Of a stretch of 7,847 nt of DNA, positions 1-6,303 are shown in pieces; within the stretch, counting starts at the first letter, position 1, and each line of letters opens with the position of its first letter. Under the pieces are notes generated by a model. It searched no databases. It was not told where the DNA came from and worked only from the letters and a program-made list of their open reading frames with translations. The translations under genes were made by a program, and so were the position numbers. The DNA is from an uncultured Collinsella sp. (GTDB lineage: Bacteria; Actinomycetota; Coriobacteriia; Coriobacteriales; Coriobacteriaceae): the NCBI GenBank assembly GCA_900549355.1, contig UROA01000090.1:1-7847 (forward strand), written 5' to 3'.

Positions 1-925
1 CCTTAAGCAGGTCCTGGGCGAGCACGTCTCCCAGGCCGGCTCGCTGGTGACGCCCGAGCACCTGCGCTTTGACTTCACGCACTTCGAGGCTCTGTCCTCC
101 GAGCAGCTCAAGGCTGTCGAGGACCTGGTCAACCAGCAGATTTTCGCTTCCAAGCCGGTCGTGACCCGTGTCATGGGCATCGACGAGGCTAAGGCCGCCG
201 GCGCTGTCGCTCTGTTTGGCGAGAAGTACGGCGATGTCGTCCGCGTCGTCTCCGTGGGCGCCGAGGCCCAGCCGTTCTCCCGCGAGCTCTGCGGTGGCAC
301 GCACGCTGCCAACACTGCTGAGATCGGCCTGTTCAAGATCATTTCCGAGTCCTCTACGGGCTCGAATGTCCGTCGTATCGAGGCCGTGACCTCTAAGGGT
401 GCCCTCGACTATATGGCCGACCGCCTGACACTCGTTGACGCCGCTGCTACTGCGCTCAAGTGCCGCGTGGATGAGGTTCCCGCTCGCGTGGAGAACCTGC
501 AGGCCGAGCTGCGCGAGACGTCCAATAAGCTCAAGAAGGCTCTGACCGGTGGCTCCTCCGACGCCATCTCCAGCGCCATCGAGAGCGCCGTCGAGCTCGA
601 CGGCTATAAGCTCGTTGTCGCTGAGCTCCAGGGCCTTGAGGCTGCCGACCTGCGCAACGTATGGGATACCGTGCATCAGAAGGTCGCCGGCCCTGTCGCT
701 TGTGTCGTCGCCAGCGTGACTGAGAAGGGCATTCCGGCCCTGCTCGCTGCCGGCTCCGATGACGCTGTGAAGGCCGGTTTCCACGCCGGTAACGTGATCA
801 AGCAGATCGCGGGTCTGGTCGACGGTCGCGGTGGCGGTCGTCCCAACATGGCCCAGGCCGGTGGCAAGAATGCTGCCGGCATCGCCGATGCCCTCGCGGC
901 CGCCAAGACCGCGCTCGGCGCCTAA
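1..925 (+). CDS. alaS: Alanyl-tRNA synthetase, C-terminal part (5' truncated by window edge)
   Basis: AlaRS attaches alanine to tRNA-Ala in the cytoplasm, and its editing domain removes mischarged serine or glycine. Only the last 307 residues are present; the first full codon is at base 2, and the catalytic domain lies upstream. The fragment opens with the highly typical HVSQAGSLV and LRFDFTH signature just after the first half of the editing site. It then has GAVALFGEKYGDVVRVV and the editing zinc motif CGGTH (Cys codon at 290-292, His four residues later). A helical linker follows (visible residues about 145-181, charged and coiled-coil-like). The C-terminal DHHA1 domain has its hallmark GGGRPNMAQAGG near the end. 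The upstream HxxxH half of the editing site would lie before the window. The GTG at 47 lies inside the conserved LVTPEHLRF stretch, so it is not a start. The gene ends in TAA, and ruvX follows after 17 bases. Confidence 0.97.
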   Translation, partial: LKQVLGEHVSQAGSLVTPEHLRFDFTHFEALSSEQLKAVEDLVNQQIFASKPVVTRVMGIDEAKAAGAVALFGEKYGDVVRVVSVGAEAQPFSRELCGGTHAANTAEIGLFKIISESSTGSNVRRIEAVTSKGALDYMADRLTLVDAAATALKCRVDEVPARVENLQAELRETSNKLKKALTGGSSDAISSAIESAVELDGYKLVVAELQGLEAADLRNVWDTVHQKVAGPVACVVASVTEKGIPALLAAGSDDAVKAGFHAGNVIKQIAGLVDGRGGGRPNMAQAGGKNAAGIADALAAAKTALGA

Positions 926-942
926 GAATCTAAGAAGTCGCT

Positions 943-1371
943 GTGGTTGCGCTCGCGCTGGACATAGGGGAGACCAGGATTGGCATCGCCGTCTCGAGCC
1001 GTGATGGCAAGATGGCGATGCCTGTCAAGGTGCTTCCGGCTGCCGAGGTCATCGGTATGGCCAAGACGTTCCGCTACCTGGTTGAGGACTATGAGCCTGA
1101 CATCCTGGTAAGCGGACGTCCCCTGACTATGGCCGGTGAGCCCGGCCCTCAGGCCGAGCGCGTTGCCGCCGTGGCGCAAAAGATTGCCGACGAGCTCGAT
1201 CTTCCGTTGGAGTTTGAGGACGAGCGTCTGTCCTCGCAAGAGGCCAAGCGTATCCTACGCGAGCAGGGACTCAACGAAAAGCAGATGAGGGGCAAGATCG
1301 ACATGATTGCCGCCAGCCTGTTTTTGCAGACGTGGCTCGATCGTAAAAACGAGGAGGTTTCGCATGCCTAG
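943..1371 (+). CDS. ruvX: RuvX/YqgF family RNase H-fold nuclease (pre-16S rRNA processing / putative Holliday junction resolvase)
   Basis: The 142-residue product fits the usual 135-155 residues of YqgF/RuvX. This cytoplasmic family has been assigned pre-16S rRNA 5'-end maturation in E. coli and resolvase-like activity elsewhere. Three acidic active-site positions are visible: Asp7 in LALDIGETRIGIAVS, Glu94 in FEDERLSS, and Asp120 in KIDMIAASLFLQTWLD. The middle motif reads SGRPLTMAGEPGPQAERV, where most homologs have GLPLNMDG. The start is GTG at 943: an in-frame TAA at 931-933 rules out anything upstream, and a weak purine stretch (AAGAAG, 932-937) sits five bases before it. The 3' end overlaps the mltG start by eight bases, so the two are probably translationally coupled. 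The alaS-ruvX-mltG order is widely conserved in Gram-positive bacteria. Which of the two family activities applies cannot be told from sequence. Confidence 0.95.
   Translation: MVALALDIGETRIGIAVSSRDGKMAMPVKVLPAAEVIGMAKTFRYLVEDYEPDILVSGRPLTMAGEPGPQAERVAAVAQKIADELDLPLEFEDERLSSQEAKRILREQGLNEKQMRGKIDMIAASLFLQTWLDRKNEEVSHA
1351..1357 (+). promoter_or_regulatory. Shine-Dalgarno site of mltG, inside ruvX
   Basis: GAGGAGG lies six bases upstream of the ATG at 1364, within the last codons of ruvX. It fixes ATG 1364 as the mltG start rather than the longer in-frame opening that reaches back to 1307. It is the strongest ribosome binding site in the alaS-to-aro run, so MltG may be made at a higher rate than RuvX. 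Confidence 0.85.
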
Positions 1372-2797
1372 TGCTTCCGATCCGCGCCAGCCGAATCGTA
1401 TACAGCAGCCGGCGTCGCGCCCTGCCCAGCCTGGCCAGCGTCCGGCACAGCCGACGCAGCGCGCAGCTCAGCCTGCCGCGCGTCCGGTGCAGTCCTCCTC
1501 TCGTTCGGCCCAGCCTGCTCAGCGGACGGCTCAGCAGCCTTCTGCTCGTTTGGTTCAGCATTCGGCTTCTCACGCGGCTCAGCAGCCCACTGTTCGTACG
1601 GCCCAGCCTGCAGGCGGTACCCGCTTTAAGCAGCAGGCACCTACCCAGCGAACTCAGGCCCCTCAATCGCATTCGCATCACGCTCGCGGTTCGCATGGCG
1701 TTGCTCCGGCGACCAGCTCGAGTTACAACACGCATGCTCGTCGCGGTGCTCAAAAGAAGAGTTCTCCGGTTCCCATGATCATCGGCGTTGTGGTGTCGGT
1801 GCTCGCGCTTGCTGCGATCGCTTTCTTTGTCGTGCCGGCCGTCAAGGGCTTCTTTGCCGGTGAGGATACGAAGGTCACGGCCGGTCAGCAGGTTACGGTG
1901 ACCATTCCCGATGGTGCTTCGGGCGATACTATCGCCTCGATTCTCTCCGAGAACCATATCGTCGAAAATCCCAAGGATTATTATGCGGCGGTGAAAAAGC
2001 TCAACGCCGATATGTCGCTCAAGCCTGGTGATTATTCGTTCACCACATTTATGGATGCGACCAAGGTTGTTCAGCAGCTCATGGAAGGCCCCAACGCGGG
2101 CTCCAATGCGCTGACTATCCCTGAGGGCCTAACGGTCGATCAAGTCGCCGACCGTGTGGCCCAGGCCTACGACAGCATCTCTAAGGAAGACTTCCTCAAC
2201 CAGGCCAAGGCCTCCAACTACGTTGACGACTATGGCTTCCTTAAGGGCGCCGCCAACGATTCGCTCGAGGGTTTCTTGTTCCCCAAGACCTATTCGCTGG
2301 GCGATTCGCCGACGGCCGATGACGTGATTCGCGCCATGCTCGATCAGTTTAAGACCGAGTACAAGTCGCTTGACTTTGCGAGCTGCGAAGCCAAGATCAA
2401 GGAACGCTACAGCGTGGAGATGTCCGACTACGACATCGTCAACTTGGCCTCTATCGTTGAGCGCGAGGGCCTCAACGCCGATCAACGTGCGCACGTGGCC
2501 TCGGTCTTCTACAACCGCCTTGCCGGCAAGCTCGACGGTCTGCGCTATCTCAACAGCGATGCGACCATGATGTATGTCACCGGTGGCGAGGTTACCGCCG
2601 ACGACCTGCAGAGCGATAGTCCGTATAACACCTATAAACACGAGGGTCTGCCGCCCACGCCCATCTGCTCTCCGTCGCTCGAGGCACTCAAGGCCACGCT
2701 TGAGCCGACCGACTCCGAGGACCTGTATTTCTACATTACGCAGGACGAGGAGTACTTCTCGCAAACCTACGAAGAGCATCAACAGTCTTGGAATTAA
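1364..2797 (+). CDS. mltG: Endolytic murein transglycosylase MltG (YceG-like) with long disordered cytoplasmic tail
   Basis: MltG is a membrane-anchored lytic transglycosylase that cuts nascent peptidoglycan strands and is thought to set glycan chain length. The product is 477 residues, against about 340 in E. coli. Residues 1-135 are a low-complexity tail rich in Gln, Pro, Ala, Ser and Arg with repeated AQPxxR units and a single acidic residue (Asp6). KK at 131-132 precedes one transmembrane helix at about 137-158 (IIGVVVSVLALAAIAFFVV). A LysM-like region follows (about 171-240, TIPDGASGDTIASIL), then TIPEGLTVDQVADRV and the YceG catalytic domain. The catalytic Glu is most likely Glu366 in LASIVEREG, equivalent to E. 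coli Glu218. FYNRL, SDATMMY, SPYNTY and GLPPTPICSPS are further family motifs, and the domain ends near EEHQQSW. The start is set by a strong Shine-Dalgarno. The gene overlaps ruvX by eight bases and is one base from yqeG. Confidence 0.95.
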   Translation: MPSASDPRQPNRIQQPASRPAQPGQRPAQPTQRAAQPAARPVQSSSRSAQPAQRTAQQPSARLVQHSASHAAQQPTVRTAQPAGGTRFKQQAPTQRTQAPQSHSHHARGSHGVAPATSSSYNTHARRGAQKKSSPVPMIIGVVVSVLALAAIAFFVVPAVKGFFAGEDTKVTAGQQVTVTIPDGASGDTIASILSENHIVENPKDYYAAVKKLNADMSLKPGDYSFTTFMDATKVVQQLMEGPNAGSNALTIPEGLTVDQVADRVAQAYDSISKEDFLNQAKASNYVDDYGFLKGAANDSLEGFLFPKTYSLGDSPTADDVIRAMLDQFKTEYKSLDFASCEAKIKERYSVEMSDYDIVNLASIVEREGLNADQRAHVASVFYNRLAGKLDGLRYLNSDATMMYVTGGEVTADDLQSDSPYNTYKHEGLPPTPICSPSLEALKATLEPTDSEDLYFYITQDEEYFSQTYEEHQQSWN

Positions 2798-2798
2798 C

Positions 2799-3296
2799 AT
2801 GAGGATTTTTAGCCCCAAACGATACGTTGCCTCGGTCGATCGCATCGACCTTGATACCCTGTGGGCCGACGGTAAACGCGCCATTCTGCTCGATCGCGAT
2901 AACACCCTCGTGCCGCGCGACACCGAGCAGGTTCCCACCGCGGTTTCCGCTTGGCTCGACGCCGCCCGCGCCAAGGGTTTTAAGCTGTGCATGGTGTCCA
3001 ACAACTGGCATCGCGACCAGGTCATGAGCTCTGCACGCGAGCTGGGACTCGAGGCCATCAGCCACGCCATGAAGCCCGCGCCGTTTGCCCTCAAGGCGGG
3101 TCTTAAGCGCCTCGGCGCCACGGTCGACGAGGCGGTGCTGATCGGTGATCAGCTCTACACTGACGTGTGGAGCGGTAATTTCGCCGGCGTCGATACCATC
3201 CTGGTAAAGCCGCAGGCGACGCAGGACCTGTGGTATACGCAAATCTTCCGTATCTTTGAGCGCCGGGCCCTGCGCGACCTTCCCTGCGAGGAATAG
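2799..3296 (+). CDS. yqeG: YqeG family HAD IIIA-type phosphatase
   Basis: The 165-residue cytoplasmic protein is the usual length for YqeG. HAD motif I is LLDRDNTLVP, with nucleophile Asp32 and general acid Asp34. Motif II is VSNN with Ser67, motif III is KP at Lys92-Pro93, and motif IV is IGDQLYTDVWSGN with Asp117 and Asp122. There is no large cap domain, as expected for subclass III. The family is related to yeast Gep4, a mitochondrial phosphatidylglycerophosphate phosphatase, so a phospholipid phosphatase role is possible; the substrate here cannot be read from sequence. The ATG follows the mltG stop after one base (TAAcATG) and has only a poor Shine-Dalgarno, so translation probably depends on ribosomes finishing mltG. 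In Bacillus subtilis yqeG sits near yqeH and the shikimate dehydrogenase gene. Here it occupies the slot between mltG and aroK where M. tuberculosis has aroE. Confidence 0.92.
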   Translation: MRIFSPKRYVASVDRIDLDTLWADGKRAILLDRDNTLVPRDTEQVPTAVSAWLDAARAKGFKLCMVSNNWHRDQVMSSARELGLEAISHAMKPAPFALKAGLKRLGATVDEAVLIGDQLYTDVWSGNFAGVDTILVKPQATQDLWYTQIFRIFERRALRDLPCEE

Positions 3297-3304
3297 GTCT
3301 CGCT

Positions 3305-3838
3305 ATGTCCCAGCACACCAAACACGGCTGCGACCATATCTTCTTTATCGGCTTTTTGGGCGCGGGCAAGTCGACGCTCGCGCGCAACGTCGGCACCATG
3401 TTCAAGCGGCGTTTTATCGATACCGACCGCCTGGTCGTGCGCCGTTGCGGCAAGTCGGTAACCGAGATTTTTGAGACCGAGGGCGAGGATCGTTTTCGCG
3501 AGCTCGAGACCTCGGCGCTCCGTTCGCTCCAAAGTGAGCGCAGCCTGTTGGTTTCGTGCGGGGGCGGTATCGTCGAGACACCGGTGAATATTGAGCTGAT
3601 GCACGAAATGGGTACGTGCGTGTACCTCGAGGGCGACTTCGAGGATTCGATTCGCCAGATTCGTCGGTCCGACACGCGCCCCGATTTCCGCTCGCCTGAG
3701 CATGCCGCGCGCCTGTTTGAGCATCGCCGTCCGCTGTATCGCCAGGCTGCCGACCTTACCCTTGATATTCGCAACAAGTCCTTCGAGGACGTTTCCTACC
3801 TTTGTGCCGAGATGCTTTTGGAGCGTGGGCTGCTATGA
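3305..3838 (+). CDS. aroK: Shikimate kinase
   Basis: Shikimate kinase transfers phosphate from ATP to the 3-hydroxyl of shikimate on the route to chorismate. The product is 177 residues, the normal size. Walker A is GFLGAGKST (residues 16-24). The shikimate-binding FIDTD has Asp39 and Asp41, and RFRELE gives Arg65 and Glu68. The CGGG loop (85-88) follows. The lid arginine is Arg125 in TRPDFR, where most homologs have RPLL, and the late RRPLYRQAAD supplies the arginine before the C-terminal helix. All key residues I can place are kept, so the enzyme looks active, although the lid loop is short and atypical. The ATG at 3305 is eight bases after the yqeG stop, with AGG at 3295-3297 as a modest ribosome site. 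Its TGA overlaps the next gene's ATG (ATGA), the classic arrangement for aroK-aroB coupling. A kinase for another small polyol is a less likely alternative. Confidence 0.92.
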   Translation: MSQHTKHGCDHIFFIGFLGAGKSTLARNVGTMFKRRFIDTDRLVVRRCGKSVTEIFETEGEDRFRELETSALRSLQSERSLLVSCGGGIVETPVNIELMHEMGTCVYLEGDFEDSIRQIRRSDTRPDFRSPEHAARLFEHRRPLYRQAADLTLDIRNKSFEDVSYLCAEMLLERGLL

Positions 3839-4944
3839 TTCGCCGTCAACTGATCAATTTCCAAAACCGCAGCGTCGATGTCCGTGTCGGATTGGGTGCG
3901 TTCGATGAGCTGTCGCGTATGTTTGCCTCGGCCGTGGGCAAGCCTAAGCGCGCGATGGTCGTTTGGAACACCGCCACATCCGAGCGTTTTGGTGAAGTCG
4001 TCGAGCATGCGCTGGTCGACGCCGGTTTTGCCGTGTCGCCGTTAGTCCTCGAGGTTTCGCCTGCTGGTGCCACGCTGGCCGATGCTGATGCTATCTTTGG
4101 CGCCCTGTCTGCCAACGGCGTTACCTGCGACGATCTGGTTGTCGCCGTTGGCGATGCCGCAACCTGCTCGGTTGTTAGCTGGTGCGCCAACCAGTGGTGT
4201 GGCCGAACCGAGTGCGCGCTGCTGCCGACGACCTTCGACGCCATGCTCACGGTCGCGACGACCATGAAGCCGCTTGTCGCCTCGTCGGCCAATGCGCTTC
4301 CCGCTATCGCGTTCCGTCCCGAACCGGGTTTGGTCGTGTGTGACCTCGATCTTGTTCGCGAGGCGGACCCCGAGGACCTCAAGCTCGGCTATGCGGTACT
4401 TGTTGGCACCATGCTTTCGAGCAGCAAGTCCCGCTGGAATCAGTTTATTGAGACCGTCCCCGAGATTCTCGCGGGCGAGGAGGTCGCGCTCGTCAATGCC
4501 GTTCAATGGTCTCAGACTGCTCGCAAGGACGTACTGATGGCCACGAACCCGAGCGCCCGCCATGCGCTCGATTTTGGCAAGACGGGGGAGCGTACTCTGC
4601 GCGCTTGCTTGGGCGATGCTGCTTCGCAGGTTCCTGCCTATCAGCTGTTATCCGAGGGCATGCGTTTTGAGGCGCGCGTTGCCCACGATGCTTGCGACTT
4701 CGATATCGATTACGTTTTTGAGGTCGATGACTGCCTGGAGGACTTTGGCATCGAGGAACTTGCCTTCGACCTGGAGCCCACCGCGTTTATCGAGGAGTTC
4801 CGCAGGCAGCAGTTCGCCCGCTCGAACCGCAGTATGTTGCCGCTGCCCGCGGCACTCGGCGCCATTCGTCTAACGAGCGTTGAGGACGAGGTTCTTGAGC
4901 GCCATGCTCACGCCTACTTGGCTTCTCGCAAAGAACTTCTCTAA
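3835..4944 (+). CDS. Degenerate 3-dehydroquinate synthase (AroB-fold) homolog, probably lacking the classical catalytic site
   Basis: The 369-residue product has AroB length and position, directly after aroK with an ATGA overlap. The outline of dehydroquinate synthase can be followed by eye: an N-terminal Rossmann-like half (MVVWNTATSERFGEVVEHAL, 41-60), DDLVVAVGD, LLPTT (129-133), VVCDLDLV, GYAVLVGTM, HALDFGKTGERT, LLSEGM, and a C-terminal LPLPAALGAIRL. The residues that define the enzyme look replaced. GGGVVGD is GDAATCS (106-112). The zinc ligand Glu of GxAEVIK is Val188 and that motif's Lys is Gly191. GHTxGH is GKTGER (248-253). HGEAVA is near SEGMRF (273-278), and the C-terminal DKK is absent. 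Five cysteines lie at 98, 111, 117, 122 and 127. There are no stops, frameshifts or odd composition, so it does not look like a decaying pseudogene. It may be a pseudoenzyme, a partner of AroK, or a cyclase-fold protein with a new role. Alignment was by eye. Confidence 0.8.
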   Translation: MIRRQLINFQNRSVDVRVGLGAFDELSRMFASAVGKPKRAMVVWNTATSERFGEVVEHALVDAGFAVSPLVLEVSPAGATLADADAIFGALSANGVTCDDLVVAVGDAATCSVVSWCANQWCGRTECALLPTTFDAMLTVATTMKPLVASSANALPAIAFRPEPGLVVCDLDLVREADPEDLKLGYAVLVGTMLSSSKSRWNQFIETVPEILAGEEVALVNAVQWSQTARKDVLMATNPSARHALDFGKTGERTLRACLGDAASQVPAYQLLSEGMRFEARVAHDACDFDIDYVFEVDDCLEDFGIEELAFDLEPTAFIEEFRRQQFARSNRSMLPLPAALGAIRLTSVEDEVLERHAHAYLASRKELL

Positions 4945-4950
4945 GATTTA

Positions 4951-4979
4951 TTGACATCCATCGTCTTTCGTATCATGTT
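4951..4979 (+). promoter_or_regulatory. Candidate promoter for the Xaa-Pro peptidase gene
   Basis: A perfect -35 hexamer, TTGACA, lies at 4951-4956, seven bases after the preceding stop codon. Two -10 readings are possible: TATCAT at 4971-4976 (five of six matches but only a 14-base spacer), or CATGTT at 4974-4979 (17-base spacer but three of six matches). The -10 choice is therefore uncertain. Transcription would begin near 4983, at the base of the stem-loop at 4982-5044. Confidence 0.45.
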
Positions 4980-4981
4980 GA

Positions 4982-5044
4982 GGGGCGGGTTTCCAATCGG
5001 TTGCGGTTCGCATGCGATTCCGACGTTCGGTTGAGACCCGTCCC
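4982..5044 (+). promoter_or_regulatory. Long nested stem-loop between the aroB-like gene and pepQ (terminator or 5' leader structure)
   Basis: Bases 4982-4992 (GGGGCGGGTTT) pair with 5034-5044 (AGACCCGTCCC) over 11 base pairs, counting two G-U pairs as RNA. After a one-base bulge, 4994-5000 (CAATCGG) pair with 5027-5033 (TTCGGTTG less its edge) over about seven more. A third short stem, CGG/CCG and TCG/CGA around a CATG loop, caps it at 5004-5022. The right arm is followed by GTCTTTATA, which is poor as a terminator T-run. It could end the aro-side transcript inefficiently, or form a structured 5' end on the peptidase mRNA. No known riboswitch motif was recognised. Confidence 0.5.
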
Positions 5045-5076
5045 GTCTTTATAGAGACAATAAGAAAGGAATCTGC

Positions 5077-6207
5077 ATGTCTGAGTTTGCTGCCGGTCCT
5101 GCCGGTCGTATCGAGCGTGTCCGTGCCCTGATGGTCGAGCGCGGCTACGACGCTATCGTGGTACGCGACGAGGCCAATCTTCGTTGGCTCACGGGCGTGA
5201 AGGGCGTCTTCGACTACACCTTCGAGTTCCCGCACGCGGCGTTTATTACGGCTGACCAGTGCCTGTTCCATACCGACTCGCGCTACCTCAACAGCTTTGA
5301 GGAGAACACGCCCGCCGGCAGCCCTTGGGTCTACGACATGGACGAGGGCACCATCCCCGGTTGGGTCGCCGGCAAGATCGCAGCCAACAAGTGCCGCGTC
5401 TGCGCTGTCGAGGACGACATGCAGATCAACTTCTACCAGGGCATTCAGCGTGGTCTGGAGGATCGTTCCGTCGCCTGCATGTTGCCGCTGATGCATGATG
5501 ACATCCGCAAGATGCGCGCCATCAAGGACGCCGAGGAGATCGAGCTCATGCGCCATGCGCAGTCGATCACCGATGCCGCCTTCCAGCATATGCTCGGCTT
5601 TATTAAGCCCGGTATGACCGAGAAGCAGGTTCGCAACGAGCTCGAGAACTTTATGTTCGCCAACGGCGCCGACAGCCTGGCCTTCGGCTCTATTGTGGCG
5701 AGCGGCCCCAATACCGCCAACCCGCATTCCGTGCCGAGTGACCGCGTGATCGAGAAGGGCGACTTCGTCCTCATGGATTACGGCGCGGGCTACTGCGATT
5801 ATCGTTCCGACATGACGCGCACCGTCGTGATGGGCGAGCCTACCCAGGAGCAGCTCGACCTGTACGCGCTCGTGCGCCGTACGCACGAGGAATGCGTCGC
5901 CGCCATCCATCCGGGCGTCGAGGGCAACGACATTTTCAAGCTTTCCAAGAAGATTATCGACGATGCCGGTTATGGCGATTATTACAACCATGGTCTGGGT
6001 CACGGCGTCGGTATCGACATCCATGAGCTGCCCAACTTCAACCGCAGCAAGAACACCATCGAGGTCGGCTCGGTTATCACCATGGAGCCCGGCGTCTATC
6101 TGCCCGGTGTGGGCGGCGTGCGCCTGGAGGACTACGGCGTGGTCACCGAGAACGGCTACGAGCCCTTCACCAAGACCCCGCACGACCTGCACGTCATTGA
6201 TTGCTAG
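5077..6207 (+). CDS. pepQ: Xaa-Pro peptidase, M24 (creatinase/aminopeptidase P/prolidase) family
   Basis: This cytoplasmic dimetal peptidase removes residues next to proline from peptides or dipeptides. The 376 residues split into an N-terminal creatinase-like domain (about 10-135; RYLNSFEENTP, DMQINFYQG) and a C-terminal pita-bread domain (about 150-370). All five metal ligands are visible: Asp234 in LMDYGAGY, Asp245 in YRSDMTRT, His309 in GLGHGVG, Glu337 in TMEPGVY and Glu351 in RLEDYG. His217 (NPHSVPS) and His316 (IHELPN) are the usual substrate-side histidines. The ATG has a good Shine-Dalgarno (AAAGGA, 5065-5070) six bases upstream. The gene stands alone as a transcription unit between a probable promoter and a strong terminator. 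Its place before efp matches pepQ-efp in mycobacteria and yqhT-efp in Bacillus. Length and domains do not separate an aminopeptidase P-like enzyme from a prolidase, so the symbol is tentative. Confidence 0.93.
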   Translation: MSEFAAGPAGRIERVRALMVERGYDAIVVRDEANLRWLTGVKGVFDYTFEFPHAAFITADQCLFHTDSRYLNSFEENTPAGSPWVYDMDEGTIPGWVAGKIAANKCRVCAVEDDMQINFYQGIQRGLEDRSVACMLPLMHDDIRKMRAIKDAEEIELMRHAQSITDAAFQHMLGFIKPGMTEKQVRNELENFMFANGADSLAFGSIVASGPNTANPHSVPSDRVIEKGDFVLMDYGAGYCDYRSDMTRTVVMGEPTQEQLDLYALVRRTHEECVAAIHPGVEGNDIFKLSKKIIDDAGYGDYYNHGLGHGVGIDIHELPNFNRSKNTIEVGSVITMEPGVYLPGVGGVRLEDYGVVTENGYEPFTKTPHDLHVIDC

Positions 6208-6229
6208 CCCATTTCGATAGATTTTTGGG

Positions 6230-6272
6230 GCGGGGCGTCCGGAGTAATTCGGGCGCCCCGCGTTCTCTTTTT
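6230..6272 (+). terminator. Intrinsic terminator after pepQ
   Basis: A 12-base-pair GC-rich stem is formed by 6230-6241 (GCGGGGCGTCCG) and 6250-6261 (CGGGCGCCCCGC). There is one G-U pair and no mismatch, and the loop is the eight bases GAGTAATT. A pyrimidine tract GTTCTCTTTTT ends at 6272. This is the textbook arrangement of a Rho-independent terminator, 22 bases downstream of the pepQ stop. It separates pepQ from the efp operon. Confidence 0.92.
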
Positions 6273-6276
6273 ATGC

Positions 6277-6293
6277 GCTCGCTGCAGGCGAGC
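6277..6293. repeat. Perfect inverted repeat next to the efp promoter (possible operator)
   Basis: GCTCGC (6277-6282) and GCGAGC (6288-6293) are exact reverse complements around TGCAG. The repeat covers the position where a -35 box would sit for the -10 at 6304-6309, and no recognisable -35 is present there. A second overlapping repeat, TGCAG/CTGCA (6283-6287 and 6295-6299), is also present. It could bind a dimeric regulator or be a small RNA hairpin downstream of the terminator. Confidence 0.4.
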
Positions 6294-6303
6294 TCTGCAA
6301 GTG

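Noticed and set aside
47..49. GTG as an alaS start
   Set aside because: The upstream codons continue conserved AlaRS sequence (HVSQAGSL), so the frame enters from outside the window.
1371..1778. Second + strand frame inside the MltG tail region
   Set aside because: An Arg/Ser/Leu-rich out-of-frame reading of the repetitive segment, without a plausible ribosome site or recognisable motif.
1271..1957. Minus-strand Arg/Leu-rich open frame opposite the start of mltG
   Set aside because: It is the reverse reading of the Gln/Pro/Arg repeat tail of MltG; its composition is explained by that repeat.
2129..3121. 330-codon minus-strand open frame across mltG and yqeG
   Set aside because: It spans two clearly conserved + strand genes and has a low-complexity, motif-free translation, as expected from codon bias.
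3835..4944. Pseudogene status for the AroB-like gene
   Set aside because: The frame is uninterrupted over the normal family length, composition is like its neighbours, and it is translationally coupled to aroK; loss of active-site residues alone does not make it a decaying gene.
4948..6192. 414-codon open frame on the minus strand across pepQ
   Set aside because: It is the antisense shadow of a well-supported peptidase gene in GC-rich DNA. The product shows no recognisable motif, and the frame extends across the stem-loop and promoter region.
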